Assembly: GCF_902832845.1 (NCBI RefSeq)
Contig: NZ_CADFDB010000001.1
Location: 1,240,001 to 1,304,000 of the forward strand
DNA length: 64,000 nucleotides
Direction: 5' to 3'
Source of the DNA: Burkholderia metallica
GTDB lineage: Bacteria; Pseudomonadota; Gammaproteobacteria; Burkholderiales; Burkholderiaceae
Under the pieces are notes generated by a model. It saw nothing but the letters and a program-made list of their open reading frames with translations, was not told where the DNA came from and ran no database searches. This document shows, one piece after another, positions 8,856 through 19,206 of the stretch (position 1 is the stretch's first letter; every line of letters begins with the position of its first letter). The translations under genes and the position numbers were made by a program.

Positions 8856-9085
8856 CGCGTGCGCTCCACCTGCATCCCGTCTCGGCACAGCGTCTGGCAC
8901 GCCAGCCGGCGCCGGCCGTCGATCGTCATTCGGCACTCCTGGCAGATGCCCATTCCGCAAAACGGCGCACGCGCCATGCCGGTGCTCGACACGCGGGTCG
9001 TATCGTCGCCGCTCGCCGCGACCGCGGCCGCGACGGTCGCGCCGTCGGCCACCGTCAGCGCACGGCCGTCCAGATGAATGATCAT
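8852..9085 (-). CDS. (2Fe-2S) ferredoxin-like small subunit of D-hydroxyproline dehydrogenase
   Basis: This is a 77-residue protein. The core PFCGMGICQECRMTIDGRRR (residues 41-60) followed by LACQT gives the C-x4-C-x2-C-x12-C spacing of plant-type ferredoxin domains. Such HcnA/OoxB-like proteins are the gamma subunit of heteromeric amino-acid and opine dehydrogenases and relay electrons between the flavin subunits. Both ends overlap its neighbours by four bases, a sign of translational coupling. Confidence 0.82.
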   Translation of the reverse strand: MIIHLDGRALTVADGATVAAAVAASGDDTTRVSSTGMARAPFCGMGICQECRMTIDGRRRLACQTLCRDGMQVERTR

Positions 9086-10209
9086 GTCAGCGCTCCGGCT
9101 ACGGGGGACGCGCTCAGGAAGCGTCCCGGCAAATACGGTTCGATATCGATGGGCGGCCGCTCGCCGTCCATCAGCGCGGCGACGATCCGCGCGCTGCCCG
9201 GCGCGGTCGTCACGCCAAGCCCTTCGTGCCCGACCGCGAGCCACACGCCCGGCCGCGCCGGGTACTCGCCGAGCAGCGGCAGCCCGTCGGGGCTCGCGCA
9301 ACGGAATCCTGTCCATGCGCGGATGCCGTTCAGGTCGGCGAGATCCGGCAGATAGCCGACCGCGCGGCGCAGCATGCGCGCGAGCACGGGCGGCTCGACT
9401 CGCGCGTCTTCTGTGTCGAACTGGCGCGACGAGCCGATCAGCAACTGGCCGGTCGGCCGCGGCTGCACGTTGAACGCGACCGACGTGCCGTCGCTCGCAT
9501 GCGCGCTCGCCGCATAGCCCAGCTCGACGAGCTGGTGCGACACGTGGCCCGGATAGCGGTCGGTGATCAGCAGATGGCCCTTTTTCGGGCGCAGCGGCAG
9601 TTCGGGCAGAAGCGTGCGCGCCGCAACGCCATTCGCGACGACCACCCGCTCCGCGTGCAGCGTGTCGCCGCTCGCGAGCGCGACGCTCGGGCCGTCGACC
9701 GCGACGGCGCGGTCGCGCCGCAACGTGAGGCGCGGCGCGCGCTGCAGCAGCCAGTTCGCGGTGACGGGCGCATAGAGGATCGCATCGCCGGGGATCTTCA
9801 GCGCCCCGCCGAGGCCCGCACGCAGCATCGGCTCCCGTTGCGCGAGCGCGGCCGCGTCGATCAGCTCGCCCGCCACGCCGTGCGCGGCCAGCGCCGCCTG
9901 CTTCGCACGCGCGAGATCCATCTCGTGCGCATCGGCGGCAAGCCACAAGGTGCCGCAGTTGCGATACGCGCAGCCTTCGGACATCTCGCCGCTCAACGCG
10001 CGCCACAGTTCGATCGAGTAACGGCTCAGCGCGAGTTCCGCCGCGTTGTCGTCCATCGCGACGAGGTGCCCCATGCCCGCGCCGGTCGCGCCGCCGCTCG
10101 CGTCGTCGACGACGAGCACACGCAGCCCGCGCTGCGCGAGTTCGTGCGCGCACGCGGCGCCGACGATGCCGGCGCCGATCACGACGACGTCGGTCTTCGT
10201 TTCGCTCAC
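9082..10209 (-). CDS. DadA-like catalytic subunit of D-hydroxyproline dehydrogenase
   Basis: The product has 375 residues with a GTG start at 10209, chosen because GTG overlaps the TGA of the epimerase gene and gives the [23 protein letters not shown]-binding start. The C-terminal [17 protein letters not shown] and [17 protein letters not shown] motifs are those of D-amino acid dehydrogenase/glycine oxidase flavoproteins. It should oxidise cis-4-hydroxy-D-proline to the pyrroline-4-hydroxy-2-carboxylate. It is co-transcribed with the ferredoxin and NAD-domain subunits, and the epimerase upstream makes its substrate. Confidence 0.83.
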   Translation of the reverse strand: MSETKTDVVVIGAGIVGAACAHELAQRGLRVLVVDDASGGATGAGMGHLVAMDDNAAELALSRYSIELWRALSGEMSEGCAYRNCGTLWLAADAHEMDLARAKQAALAAHGVAGELIDAAALAQREPMLRAGLGGALKIPGDAILYAPVTANWLLQRAPRLTLRRDRAVAVDGPSVALASGDTLHAERVVVANGVAARTLLPELPLRPKKGHLLITDRYPGHVSHQLVELGYAASAHASDGTSVAFNVQPRPTGQLLIGSSRQFDTEDARVEPPVLARMLRRAVGYLPDLADLNGIRAWTGFRCASPDGLPLLGEYPARPGVWLAVGHEGLGVTTAPGSARIVAALMDGERPPIDIEPYLPGRFLSASPVAGALT

Positions 10210-11138
10210 GACCCAATGCCCCAGCCGAACGGATCGTCTTCCTCGATCAGCAGCGTCGCTTCCGCGCTCAGGTGCGCGCTGCCGCGAATCGTCGGCACGA
10301 TGCCGCCGTCGGTGGCTTCGTAGCTCGCCTGGAACACGCTGCCGATCACGCTCGCCTGCCGCCATACGGCGCCCGGCGCGAGCTTGCCGTCGGCCGCGAG
10401 ACACGCGAGCTTCGCGCTCGTGCCGGTGCCGCACGGCGAACGGTCGTACGCGAGGCCCGGGCACAGCACGAAACTGCGGCTGTCGTGTTCGGGATCGTCG
10501 GCGAACAGCTCGATATGGTCGATCTCGCCGCCGTTCGCGCCGGTGATGCCCGCGCGTTCGAGCCCTGCGCGCACGGCCGACGCGTACGCGGTGAGCGCCG
10601 CGACGTTGTCGCCGGCGACGCGCTGCCCGTGGTCGCTGATCAGGAAGAACCAGTTGCCGCCCCACGCGATGTCGCCGGTCACGGGGCCGTATCCCGGCAC
10701 GTCGAGCGCGACGCCCTTCGCGTGGCGATACGCGGGCACGTTGCGCACGCTGACCGACAGGTCGTCGTGCAGCGTCGCCTCGACGGTGCCGACGGGCGTT
10801 TCGATCAGATGAATGCCGGGCGCGATGCGCCCCATGTGATGCAGCGTGCGCACGACGCCGATCGTGCCGTGCCCGCACATCCCGAGATAGCCGCTATTGT
10901 TGAAGAAGATCACACCGGCCGCCGCTTCGGGCGACACGGGTTCGCACAGCAGCGCGCCGACCAGCACGTCGCTGCCGCGCGGCTCCAGGATGCAGGCGGT
11001 GCGGTAGCGGTCGTACTCGCGCGCGAGCACGTCGCGGCGCTCGGCCATCGTGCCGCTGCCGAGCGCGGGGAAACCGGACACGACGAGCCGAGTGGGTTCG
11101 CCGCCCGTGTGCGAATCGATGATCTGGATGCGCTTCAT
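10206..11138 (-). CDS. lhpA: 4-hydroxyproline 2-epimerase
   Basis: The protein has 310 residues and belongs to the proline racemase family. It should interconvert trans-4-hydroxy-L-proline and cis-4-hydroxy-D-proline without a cofactor. The two catalytic cysteines are Cys88 in [12 protein letters not shown] and Cys236 in [14 protein letters not shown]. Having both marks a true epimerase, since 3-hydroxyproline dehydratases of this family lack one. The start at [15 protein letters not shown] matches the family. It leads the minus-strand hydroxyproline genes. Confidence 0.9.
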   Translation of the reverse strand: MKRIQIIDSHTGGEPTRLVVSGFPALGSGTMAERRDVLAREYDRYRTACILEPRGSDVLVGALLCEPVSPEAAAGVIFFNNSGYLGMCGHGTIGVVRTLHHMGRIAPGIHLIETPVGTVEATLHDDLSVSVRNVPAYRHAKGVALDVPGYGPVTGDIAWGGNWFFLISDHGQRVAGDNVAALTAYASAVRAGLERAGITGANGGEIDHIELFADDPEHDSRSFVLCPGLAYDRSPCGTGTSAKLACLAADGKLAPGAVWRQASVIGSVFQASYEATDGGIVPTIRGSAHLSAEATLLIEEDDPFGWGIGS

Positions 11139-11388
11139 CATGAGCCGTCCGAAGTGGGGAAAGGAGCACAGCTTCCTCCGTCGCGCGTCCGCCCGCTTGT
11201 GGCTTTTCGATGAGGACGACGACGAAATCGGCATAGTGCGACGCGCCGTTGCCGCGCTGCCCGGCCGCTGTGCCGATTTCGTCATTTTGCTCCGCGATAC
11301 GACTCAAGCGTGATCGGCATCGGCGCAGCGATACTGGTTGCACACCGACACCTGTCGGCCGACCGATACAAACACGTAGGAGATTGAA
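11139..11388. promoter_or_regulatory. Divergent promoter region of the hydroxyproline genes
   Basis: This 250-base gap separates the epimerase from the deaminase and must hold promoters in both directions. A GTCGGCCGAC palindrome at about 11355-11364 lies 24 bases before the deaminase start. No regulator gene is adjacent. AraC- or GntR-type regulators are usual for this pathway and may be encoded elsewhere. Confidence 0.4.
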
Positions 11389-12309
11389 GTGAGCCGAAAC
11401 GCCATTCAGTGGACCGGGGTCTTCCCGGCCGTCAGCACCCAGTTCAAGCCGGACTTTTCCCTCGACATCGACGCCACGCACCGCGTGGTGAAGAACCTGG
11501 TGAACGACGGCGTGTCGGGCCTCGTGGTCTGCGGCACGGTCGGCGAAAACACGTCGCTGTCGACGAGCGAGAAGCTCCAGGTGATCGAAGCCGCGCGCGA
11601 CGCGGCCGGCGGCAAGATTCCGGTGATCGCCGGCATCGCCGAATTCACGACCGAATTCGCGCGCAACACGGTGCGTGAAGCGCAGCGCGTCGGCGTCGAC
11701 GGCGTGATGGTGATGCCCGCGCTGGTCTACTCGGCGAAACCGCACGAAACCGCCGCGCACTTCCGCGCGGTCGCGACGAGCACCGACCTGCCGGTGATGG
11801 TCTACAACAACCCGCCGATCTACAAGAACGACGTGACGCCCGACGTGCTGATCGCGCTGCAGGATTGCGAAAACATCGTCTGCTTCAAGGATTCGTCGGG
11901 CGATACGCGCCGCTTCATCGACCTGCGCAACGCGGTCGGCGATCGCTTCGTGCTGTTCGCGGGCCTCGACGACGTCGTGGTCGAGAGCATCGCCGTCGGC
12001 GCCGAAGGCTGGGTGTCGGGCATGTCGAACGCGTTCCCGAAGGAAGGCGAAACGCTGTTCCGCCTCGCGAAGCAGAAGCGCTTCGACGAAGCGCTCGCGC
12101 TGTATCGCTGGTTCATGCCGCTGCTGCACCTCGACGCACGCCCCGACCTCGTGCAGTGCATCAAGCTGTGCGAAGAACTGGTCGGCCGCGGCAGCGCGGT
12201 CACGCGTCCGCCGCGCCTCGCGCTGCAGGGCGACACGCTCGCGGAAGTGAAGGCGATCGTCGCGAAGGCGCTCGAAACGCGCCCGACGCTGCCCGACGTC
12301 GGTCTCTGA
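11389..12309 (+). CDS. lhpC: Pyrroline-4-hydroxy-2-carboxylate deaminase (DapA family)
   Basis: The product has 306 residues, a GTG start and TAGGAGA nine bases upstream. It has the dihydrodipicolinate synthase/N-acetylneuraminate lyase barrel. The Schiff-base lysine is Lys167 in NIVCFKDSSGD, and the catalytic Tyr139 is in VMVYNNPP. In hydroxyproline breakdown this enzyme deaminates and dehydrates the pyrroline to 2-oxoglutarate semialdehyde. Divergence from the epimerase/dehydrogenase genes and proximity to the semialdehyde dehydrogenase support this role over lysine synthesis. Confidence 0.85.
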   Translation: MSRNAIQWTGVFPAVSTQFKPDFSLDIDATHRVVKNLVNDGVSGLVVCGTVGENTSLSTSEKLQVIEAARDAAGGKIPVIAGIAEFTTEFARNTVREAQRVGVDGVMVMPALVYSAKPHETAAHFRAVATSTDLPVMVYNNPPIYKNDVTPDVLIALQDCENIVCFKDSSGDTRRFIDLRNAVGDRFVLFAGLDDVVVESIAVGAEGWVSGMSNAFPKEGETLFRLAKQKRFDEALALYRWFMPLLHLDARPDLVQCIKLCEELVGRGSAVTRPPRLALQGDTLAEVKAIVAKALETRPTLPDVGL

Positions 12310-12539
12310 CCGACGCCCCCCGCGGCGGCGTGCAGGCGAGCCCTGCGCGCCGCCGTCCCAGGTCCGGCATGGCCCGCGGGCCGTTCGCACCGGCGCCAAG
12401 CCCGCGCCGCGCGTGAACGCCCCGCCGCCCGCCCCGGTCGTTCGAACCGGGCGACGCCGGCCGGCAGGCTCGCGCCGCTGCTCCGTCGGAGCGCGGCGCT
12501 CCTCGAGCCTGTGCCGATATTCCGTCAGGAGACACGCCC

Positions 12540-14165
12540 ATGCCAGGCCAAGGCAATGCTCACCCGTCTGTCCCGCTTTCCCGTTCCGCGCACCCCGACG
12601 CGGGTCACGGCAAGTTCAAGAAACAGCTGTCGCTGACCGACCTCACGTTCATCGGTCTCGGCGCCATTTTCGGTTCGGGGTGGCTGTTCGCCGCGAGTCA
12701 CGTGTCGACGATCGCGGGCCCGGCCGGCATCTTCTCGTGGCTGCTCGGCGGCTTCGCGGTGCTGCTGCTCGGCATCGTCTACTGCGAACTCGGCGCCGCG
12801 CTGCCGCGCGCCGGCGGTGTGGTTCGCTACCCGGTGTTCTCGCACGGCCCGCTGCTCGGCTACCTGATGGGCTTCATCACGCTGATCGCCTTTTCGAGCC
12901 TGATCGCGATCGAAGTCGTCGCCGCGCGCCAGTACGCGGCCGCGTGGTTTCCGGGCCTGACGGCCGCAGGATCGAGCGATCCGACCACGCTCGGCTGGCT
13001 CGTGCAGGCCGCGCTGCTCTGCTTCTTCTTTTACCTGAACTATTCGAGCGTGAAGACGTTCGCGAAGGCGAACAACATCATCAGCATCTTCAAGTTCATC
13101 GTGCCGCTGTCGGTGATCGCGGTGCTGTTCACGTTCTTCAAGCCGGCGAACCTCACGTTGCACGGCTTCGCGCCGTTCGGGATGCCGGGCATCGAGATGG
13201 CCGTGTCCGCGGGCGGCATCATCTTCGCGTATCTCGGGCTCACGCCGATCGTGTCGGTCGCGAGCGAGGTGCGCAATCCGCAACGCACGATCCCGATCGC
13301 GCTGATCCTGTCGATCCTGCTGTCGACGCTGATCTACGTGCTGCTGCAGCTCGCGTTCATCGGCAGCATTCCCACCGGCATGCTCGCCGCCGGCTGGCAC
13401 GACGTGAGCAAGGCGTTCTCGCTGCCGTACCGCGACATCGCGCTCGCACTCGGCGTCGGCTGGCTCGCGGTGATGGTCGTCGCCGACGCGATGATCTCGC
13501 CGAGCGGCTGCGGCAACATCTACATGAACGCGACGCCGCGCGTCGTCTACGGCTGGGCGAAGACGGGCACGTTCTTCAAGGTGTTCACGCGCGTCGACGA
13601 AGCGTCGGGCATCCCGCGCGCGGGCCTGTGGCTCACGTTCGGCCTCGCGATCTTCTGGACGCTGCCGTTCCCGTCGTGGGAAGCGCTGATCAACATCGTG
13701 TCGGCCGCGCTGGTGCTGAGCTATGCGGTCGCACCGGTTTCCGTCGCCGCGCTGCGCCGCACCGCGCCCGATCTGCCGCGGCCGTTCCGCGCGAGCGCGT
13801 TCGGCATCACCGGGCCCGCGTCGTTCGTGATCGCCGCGCTGATCGTCTACTGGTCGGGCTGGAGCACGGTGTCCTGGCTGCTCGGGCTGCAGATCGTGAT
13901 GTTCGTCATCTATCTTGCATGCCGCCGCTGGGTGCCGACCGCGCACCTGAGCCTCGCGGAGCAGGTGCGCTCGTCCGCGTGGCTGATCGCGTTCTATGCC
14001 GCGATGATCGCGCTGTCGTATCTCGGCGGCTTCGGCGGCACGGGCCGGCTGGCGCATCCGTACGACACGGTCGTCGTCGCGGCCGTCGCGCTCGTCATCT
14101 ACTACTGGGGCGCGAATACCGGCGTGCGCGCCGACAAGCTGCAACTCGACGACGACGAAGACTGA
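12540..14165 (+). CDS. APC-family amino acid permease, probably for hydroxyproline
   Basis: The product has 541 residues and about fourteen hydrophobic segments. The first, LTFIGLGAIFGSGWLFAA (about residues 33-50), carries the Gly-rich unwound helix 1 of APC transporters that binds the amino-acid backbone. It resembles YveA-like aspartate/proton symporters. Its place inside the hydroxyproline gene run makes hydroxyproline or proline the likely cargo, which is inference. Many hydroxyproline clusters use ABC or MFS importers instead. A strong terminator follows it. Confidence 0.8.
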   Translation: MPGQGNAHPSVPLSRSAHPDAGHGKFKKQLSLTDLTFIGLGAIFGSGWLFAASHVSTIAGPAGIFSWLLGGFAVLLLGIVYCELGAALPRAGGVVRYPVFSHGPLLGYLMGFITLIAFSSLIAIEVVAARQYAAAWFPGLTAAGSSDPTTLGWLVQAALLCFFFYLNYSSVKTFAKANNIISIFKFIVPLSVIAVLFTFFKPANLTLHGFAPFGMPGIEMAVSAGGIIFAYLGLTPIVSVASEVRNPQRTIPIALILSILLSTLIYVLLQLAFIGSIPTGMLAAGWHDVSKAFSLPYRDIALALGVGWLAVMVVADAMISPSGCGNIYMNATPRVVYGWAKTGTFFKVFTRVDEASGIPRAGLWLTFGLAIFWTLPFPSWEALINIVSAALVLSYAVAPVSVAALRRTAPDLPRPFRASAFGITGPASFVIAALIVYWSGWSTVSWLLGLQIVMFVIYLACRRWVPTAHLSLAEQVRSSAWLIAFYAAMIALSYLGGFGGTGRLAHPYDTVVVAAVALVIYYWGANTGVRADKLQLDDDED

Positions 14166-14195
14166 CGCGCCCGCGCGCCTACCCCTGATCCCTTC

Positions 14196-14228
14196 GGCCG
14201 GGCGCCCCACGCCCGGCCCCTGTTTTTT
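14196..14228 (+). terminator. Intrinsic terminator inside the hydroxyproline gene run
   Basis: A 9-base perfect stem (GGCCGGGCG at 14196-14204, CGCCCGGCC at 14210-14218) with a 5-base loop is followed by a run of six T at 14223-14228. It sits 12 bases before the ATG of the aldehyde dehydrogenase, so that gene depends on read-through, antitermination or its own promoter further upstream. Confidence 0.8.
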
Positions 14229-14239
14229 CGAGGAAAACC

Positions 14240-15832
14240 ATGCAACTCACAGGTCAGCTCCTGATCGGCCAGTCGGCCGTCGCCGGACAGAACGGCACCC
14301 TCCATGCGATCGCCGCCGCAACCGGCGAGCCGCTCGAACCCGCGTTCGGCGGCGCAAGCCTGCGCGACCTGGAGACGGCCTGCGCGCTCGCCGACGACGC
14401 GTTCGACACCTATCGCGAAACGTCGCTCGAAGCCCGCGCCGCGTTTCTCGACGCGATCGGCCGCCACATCATGGCGCTCGGCGACGACCTGATCGAGCGC
14501 TGCGTCGCCGAAACGGGCCTGCCGCGGGCGCGCATCGAAGGCGAGCGCGGTCGCACGGTCGGCCAGCTCGCGCTGTTCGCGTCGCTCGTGCGCGACGGCG
14601 GCTTTCTCGACGCGCGGATCGATCCGGCGCTCCCGGAGCGCAAGCCGCTGCCGCGTGTCGACCTGCGGCTGCGCAACGTCGCGCTCGGGCCCGTCGCGGT
14701 GTTCGGCGCATCGAACTTCCCGCTCGCGTTCTCGGTCGCCGGCGGCGATACGGCCTCGGCGCTGGCCGCCGGCTGCCCGGTGATCGTCAAGGCGCATTCC
14801 GCGCATCCGGGCACGTCGGAATACGTCGGCCGCGCGATCCAGCAGGCCGCGCGCGAATGCGGGATGCCGGCCGGCGTGTTCTCGCTGCTGTTCGATGCGT
14901 CCCGCGAGATCGGCCAGGCGCTCGTCGCCGATCCGCGCATCAAGGCTGTCGGCTTCACCGGCTCGCGTCGCGGCGGCGTCGCGCTGATGCACATCGCGGC
15001 CACGCGCCCCGAGCCGATTCCCGTCTATGCTGAAATGAGCTCGATCAATCCGGTGCTGCTGTTTCCCGCCGCGCTCGACGCGCGTCACGATGCGATCGCG
15101 CCGCAGTTCGTCGCATCGCTCACGCTCGGCGCCGGCCAGTTCTGCACGAACCCGGGCCTCGTGCTCGCGGTCGACGGGCCCGCGCTGCGCGCGTTCGAGG
15201 CAACGGCCGCCACGGCGGTGCGTGCAGCACCCGCGCAGACGATGCTGACGCCGCACATCCACGCCAGCTACGAGCAACGCGTCGCGGCACTGCGCGAACA
15301 CGCCGCGGTCGAGCTGCTCGCGCAAGGCGCCGAGGGCAACCACCTGCAGGCCCGTGCGGCGCTGCTCGCGACGTCGGCCGACGCGTTCGTCGCGCATCCC
15401 GAACTGCGCGACGAGGTGTTCGGCCCCGCTTCGCTGATCGTGCGCTGCCCGGACGCCGACACGCTGCATCGCGTGCTGAAGTCGCTCGAAGGCCAGTTGA
15501 CGATCGCCGCGCATCTCGCCGACGGCGATGCGCCGCTGTTCGCCGCGCTGCGCCCGACGCTCGAGCGCAAGGCCGGCCGCCTGCTTGTCAACGGCTTCGG
15601 CACGGGTGTCGAGGTCGGCCATGCGATGGTGCACGGCGGCCCGTTCCCGGCCACGTCCGACACGCGCACGACGTCCGTCGGCGCGCGCGCGATCGAGCGC
15701 TTCCTGCGCCCGGTGTCGTATCAGGACGTACCGGATGCACTGCTGCCGGACGCGATCCGCAGCGACAATCCGCTGAACGTGCCGCAACGCATCGACGGCG
15801 TGCCCGCGCCGCGCGGGGGGAATCATGGCTGA
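14240..15832 (+). CDS. lhpG: 2-oxoglutarate semialdehyde (2,5-dioxovalerate) dehydrogenase
   Basis: The protein has 530 residues of the aldehyde dehydrogenase superfamily, in the longer KGSADH subgroup (about 525 residues). The NADP-site region reads [16 protein letters not shown]. The general base is Glu265 in [11 protein letters not shown], and the nucleophile is Cys302 in [11 protein letters not shown]. It oxidises 2-oxoglutarate semialdehyde to 2-oxoglutarate, the last step of hydroxyproline use. Its stop overlaps the next start by eight bases, so the two are coupled. Confidence 0.86.
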   Translation: MQLTGQLLIGQSAVAGQNGTLHAIAAATGEPLEPAFGGASLRDLETACALADDAFDTYRETSLEARAAFLDAIGRHIMALGDDLIERCVAETGLPRARIEGERGRTVGQLALFASLVRDGGFLDARIDPALPERKPLPRVDLRLRNVALGPVAVFGASNFPLAFSVAGGDTASALAAGCPVIVKAHSAHPGTSEYVGRAIQQAARECGMPAGVFSLLFDASREIGQALVADPRIKAVGFTGSRRGGVALMHIAATRPEPIPVYAEMSSINPVLLFPAALDARHDAIAPQFVASLTLGAGQFCTNPGLVLAVDGPALRAFEATAATAVRAAPAQTMLTPHIHASYEQRVAALREHAAVELLAQGAEGNHLQARAALLATSADAFVAHPELRDEVFGPASLIVRCPDADTLHRVLKSLEGQLTIAAHLADGDAPLFAALRPTLERKAGRLLVNGFGTGVEVGHAMVHGGPFPATSDTRTTSVGARAIERFLRPVSYQDVPDALLPDAIRSDNPLNVPQRIDGVPAPRGGNHG

Positions 15833-16847
15833 GCACACCGCCGAAGTCGTCCTGTCGCTCGACGAAGTCCACGCACTCGCGCTGCGCGTGCTGACGCACC
15901 ACGGCCTGTCCGACGCGCATGCGCGGGCCATCGCCAACGTGATCGCGCAGGGCCAGCGCGACGAGTGCCATTCGCACGGCGTGTACCGGCTGCTCGTCTG
16001 CGTGCGTTCGCTGAAGAAGGGCAAGGTCGATCCGCAAGCCGTGCCGACGCTGCGCCGGCTGTCGTCGTCGATCGTCTCGGTCGATGCGCATCGCGGCTTC
16101 TCGCTGTTGAGCTTCGAAACGGGCCTGCCCGTGCTCGTCGAGATGGCGAAGCAGCACGGCATCGCAGCGATGGTGATCAACCGCTGCTACCACTTCTCCG
16201 CGCTGTGGCCCGAGGTCGAGGCAATCGCGGCCGAGGGGCTGGTCGGCATCGCGATGAATCCGAGCCATAGCTGGGTCGCGCCGGAAGGCGGCCGCGAGCC
16301 CGTGTTCGGCACGAACCCGATCGCGTTCGCGTGGCCGCGCCCGGGCGGCGTGCCGTTCGTGTTCGATTTCGCGACGAGCGCGATCGCGCGCGGCGACATC
16401 GAGTTGCACGCGAAGCAAGGCAAGGCGATCCCGCCGGAATGGGCGATCGATGCCGAAGGCCGGCCGACCACCGACCCGAAGGCCGCGCTGCAGGGCGCGA
16501 TGCGCACGTTCGGCGGCCACAAGGGTTCGGCGCTCGCGGCGATGGTCGAACTGCTCGGCGGTGCGCTGATCGGCGACATGACGAGCCGCGAGTCGATGGA
16601 CTTCGACGAAGGCGTCGGCGCGACGCCGTGCCATGGCGAACTCGTGATCGCGTTCGACCCGAAGGTCTTCCTCGGCGACGACCTCGGCGCGGGGCTCGCG
16701 CGCGGCGAACGGATGTTCGAATCGATCGTCGCGCAGGGCGCGCGGCTGCCGTCGCAACGGCGCTTCGACGCCCGCGCGCGCAGCCTCGCGCACGGCGTGC
16801 GAATTCCGAAGCCGCTGTACGACGAGATCCTGACGCTGCTCGACTGA
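15825..16847 (+). CDS. Ldh-family NAD(P)H oxidoreductase, probably pyrroline-2-carboxylate reductase
   Basis: The protein has 340 residues and belongs to the malate/L-lactate (YlbC/DpkA) dehydrogenase family, which has its own fold rather than a Rossmann domain. The conserved HSHGVYR stretch at residues 49-55 is the family's active-site motif. Later come [11 protein letters not shown] and [10 protein letters not shown]. In hydroxyproline clusters members of this family reduce cyclic imines such as pyrroline- or piperideine-2-carboxylate. That role is inferred from context. Malate or lactate dehydrogenase activity cannot be excluded. Confidence 0.75.
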   Translation: MAEHTAEVVLSLDEVHALALRVLTHHGLSDAHARAIANVIAQGQRDECHSHGVYRLLVCVRSLKKGKVDPQAVPTLRRLSSSIVSVDAHRGFSLLSFETGLPVLVEMAKQHGIAAMVINRCYHFSALWPEVEAIAAEGLVGIAMNPSHSWVAPEGGREPVFGTNPIAFAWPRPGGVPFVFDFATSAIARGDIELHAKQGKAIPPEWAIDAEGRPTTDPKAALQGAMRTFGGHKGSALAAMVELLGGALIGDMTSRESMDFDEGVGATPCHGELVIAFDPKVFLGDDLGAGLARGERMFESIVAQGARLPSQRRFDARARSLAHGVRIPKPLYDEILTLLD

Positions 16848-17186
16848 GCGCCCGCGCGCGGGGCCGGATCGCGCGGGCGTCGCCGGTCGCAGGTCGAGAG
16901 GCCCCGGTCGACGGGCGCCCGGCGTGGCGGCGGCCGCGGCCATGGCCGCTTCCACGCCCGCTTCAGTGGCCGGTCTCCCGTGTGCGCCGCGGCCTTCCGC
17001 GCATGCTTCCCCGAGCCTGCCGGGCAGGCCCGGCGCCGGCCCGTGGCCGCCACGCCCGCGGCGGCTGTGGGATAATTGTCGGGTTTGCCCAGGGCGCAGC
17101 TCAAGAGGTTGTTCGCACGGGCGCGAGAGAGGCCTTTATTCCCCGTGCCTCCACCCTTTTCCCGCGATATTTCTTCAGCAACGACA
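16848..17186. other. Intergenic region with hairpin, ahead of ilvD
   Basis: This is a 339-base gap. A 10-base perfect stem (CGCCCGCGCG at 16849-16858, CGCGCGGGCG at 16870-16879) follows directly after the previous stop and may act in 3'-end formation, although no T-tract follows. A GATAAT element at about 17070 is the best -10 candidate for ilvD, giving a leader of roughly 110 bases. I found no leader peptide with branched-chain codons. Confidence 0.4.
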
Positions 17187-19046
17187 ATGCCCACTTACCG
17201 CTCCAAAACCTCCACCGCCGGTCGCAACATGGCAGGCGCGCGCTCGCTCTGGCGCGCCACCGGCATGAAAGACGACGATTTCTCGAAGCCGATCATCGCG
17301 GTCGTCAACTCGTTCACGCAGTTCGTGCCCGGGCACGTGCACCTGAAGGATCTCGGCCAGCTCGTCGCGCGCGAAATCGAAGCCGCCGGCGGCGTCGCGA
17401 AGGAGTTCAACACGATCGCGGTCGACGACGGCATCGCGATGGGCCACGACGGCATGCTGTATTCGCTGCCGAGCCGCGACATCATCGCCGACTCGGTCGA
17501 GTACATGGTGAACGCGCACTGCGCGGACGCGATGGTGTGCATCTCGAACTGCGACAAGATCACGCCGGGGATGCTGATGGCCGCGATGCGCCTGAACATC
17601 CCGGTGATCTTCGTGTCGGGCGGCCCGATGGAAGCCGGCAAGACGCGCCTCGCGAACCCGGTCACCAAGGCGATCGAGGTGAAGAAGCTCGACCTGGTCG
17701 ACGCGATGGTGATCGCGGTCGACCCGTCGTATTCCGACGCCGAAGTCGCCGAAATCGAACGCTCGGCGTGCCCGACCTGCGGCTCGTGCTCGGGCATGTT
17801 CACCGCGAACTCGATGAACTGCCTGACCGAAGCGCTTGGCCTGTCGCTGCCCGGCAACGGCACGGTGGTGGCCACGCACGCCGATCGCGAGCAACTGTTC
17901 AAGCGCGCCGGCCGCCGCATCGTCGAACTCACCCGCCAGCACTACGAGCAGGACGACGAACGCGTGCTGCCGCGCTCGGTGGGCTTCAAGGCGTTCGAGA
18001 ACGCGATGACGCTCGACATCGCGATGGGCGGCTCGACCAACACGATCCTGCACCTGCTGGCGATCGCGCAGGAAGCCGGCATCGACTTCACGATGAAGGA
18101 CATCGACCGCCTGTCGCGCGTCGTGCCGCAGCTGTGCAAGGTCGCGCCGAACACGAACAAGTACCACATCGAAGACGTGCACCGCGCCGGCGGCATCATG
18201 GCGATCCTCGGCGAGCTCGACCGCGCCGGCAAGCTGCACACCGACGTGCCGACCGTGCACGCGCCGTCGCTGAAGGACGCGCTCGACCAGTGGGACATCG
18301 TCCGCACGCAGGACGAAGCGGTCCGCACGTTCTACCAGGCCGGCCCGGCCGGCATCCCGACGCAGGTCGCGTTCAGCCAGAACACGCGCTGGCCGAGCCT
18401 CGACCTCGACCGCGCCGAAGGCTGCATCCGCTCGTACGAGCATGCGTTCTCGAAGGAAGGCGGCCTCGCCGTGCTGACGGGCAACATCGCGCTCGACGGC
18501 TGCGTGGTGAAGACGGCCGGCGTCGACGAAAGCATCCTCGTGTTCGAAGGCACCGCGCACGTGACCGAATCGCAGGACGAGGCGGTCGAGCACATCCTGA
18601 ACGACAAGGTGAAGGCCGGCGACGTGGTGATCGTGCGCTACGAAGGCCCGAAGGGCGGCCCCGGCATGCAGGAAATGCTCTACCCGACCAGCTACATCAA
18701 GTCGAAAGGGCTCGGCAAGGCGTGCGCGCTGCTGACGGACGGCCGCTTCTCGGGCGGCACGTCGGGTCTGTCGATCGGCCACTGCTCGCCGGAAGCGGCC
18801 GCGGGCGGCGCGATCGGCCTCGTGAGCGACGGCGACAAGATCCGCATCGACATCCCGAACCGCACGATCAACGTGCTGGTGTCCGACGACGAACTGGCGC
18901 GCCGCCGCGAAGCGCAGAACGCGAAGGGCTGGAAACCGGCGCAGCCGCGTCCGCGCAAGGTGTCGGCCGCGCTGAAGGCGTACGCGAAGCTGGTGATGTC
19001 GGCCGACAAGGGCGCCGTGCGCGACCTGTCGCTGCTCGACGACTGA
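17187..19046 (+). CDS. ilvD: Dihydroxy-acid dehydratase
   Basis: The product has 619 residues starting [19 protein letters not shown], which matches the long E. coli-type enzyme. It makes 2-oxoisovalerate and 2-oxo-3-methylvalerate in valine, isoleucine and pantothenate synthesis. Fe-S cysteines are visible as Cys122 in [10 protein letters not shown] and Cys195/198/201 in [18 protein letters not shown]. The C-terminal [20 protein letters not shown] is the other signature. The upstream in-frame extension lacks family similarity, so I kept this Met. Burkholderia often have a second ilvD on another replicon; this could be either copy. Confidence 0.92.
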   Translation: MPTYRSKTSTAGRNMAGARSLWRATGMKDDDFSKPIIAVVNSFTQFVPGHVHLKDLGQLVAREIEAAGGVAKEFNTIAVDDGIAMGHDGMLYSLPSRDIIADSVEYMVNAHCADAMVCISNCDKITPGMLMAAMRLNIPVIFVSGGPMEAGKTRLANPVTKAIEVKKLDLVDAMVIAVDPSYSDAEVAEIERSACPTCGSCSGMFTANSMNCLTEALGLSLPGNGTVVATHADREQLFKRAGRRIVELTRQHYEQDDERVLPRSVGFKAFENAMTLDIAMGGSTNTILHLLAIAQEAGIDFTMKDIDRLSRVVPQLCKVAPNTNKYHIEDVHRAGGIMAILGELDRAGKLHTDVPTVHAPSLKDALDQWDIVRTQDEAVRTFYQAGPAGIPTQVAFSQNTRWPSLDLDRAEGCIRSYEHAFSKEGGLAVLTGNIALDGCVVKTAGVDESILVFEGTAHVTESQDEAVEHILNDKVKAGDVVIVRYEGPKGGPGMQEMLYPTSYIKSKGLGKACALLTDGRFSGGTSGLSIGHCSPEAAAGGAIGLVSDGDKIRIDIPNRTINVLVSDDELARRREAQNAKGWKPAQPRPRKVSAALKAYAKLVMSADKGAVRDLSLLDD

Positions 19047-19136
19047 CGCCACGGCCAGCCGGCGGTTGCACCGCCGGCGCGAGCGGGGGTGGCCGGTCGG
19101 CCTGCCGACCGTGCGACCGCCCCGCCCGTCGCTCCG

Positions 19137-19165
19137 AAAGCCGCTCCCCTGAGCGGCTTTTTTTC
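19137..19165. terminator. Bidirectional intrinsic terminator after ilvD
   Basis: GCCGCTC (19140-19146) pairs with GAGCGGC (19151-19157) around a 4-base loop. It is followed by a run of T on the plus strand and preceded by A residues, which gives a partial T-tract for the convergent SH3 gene. Confidence 0.85.
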
Positions 19166-19206
19166 GTCCGTACGCGGCGCCGCGACGCGCGCTACTCCGC
19201 GGCCGG

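Noticed and set aside
14240-15832. Aldehyde dehydrogenase considered as a general or betaine aldehyde enzyme
   Set aside because: Length near 530, the [14 protein letters not shown] segment and the hydroxyproline gene context fit the 2-oxoglutarate semialdehyde group better.
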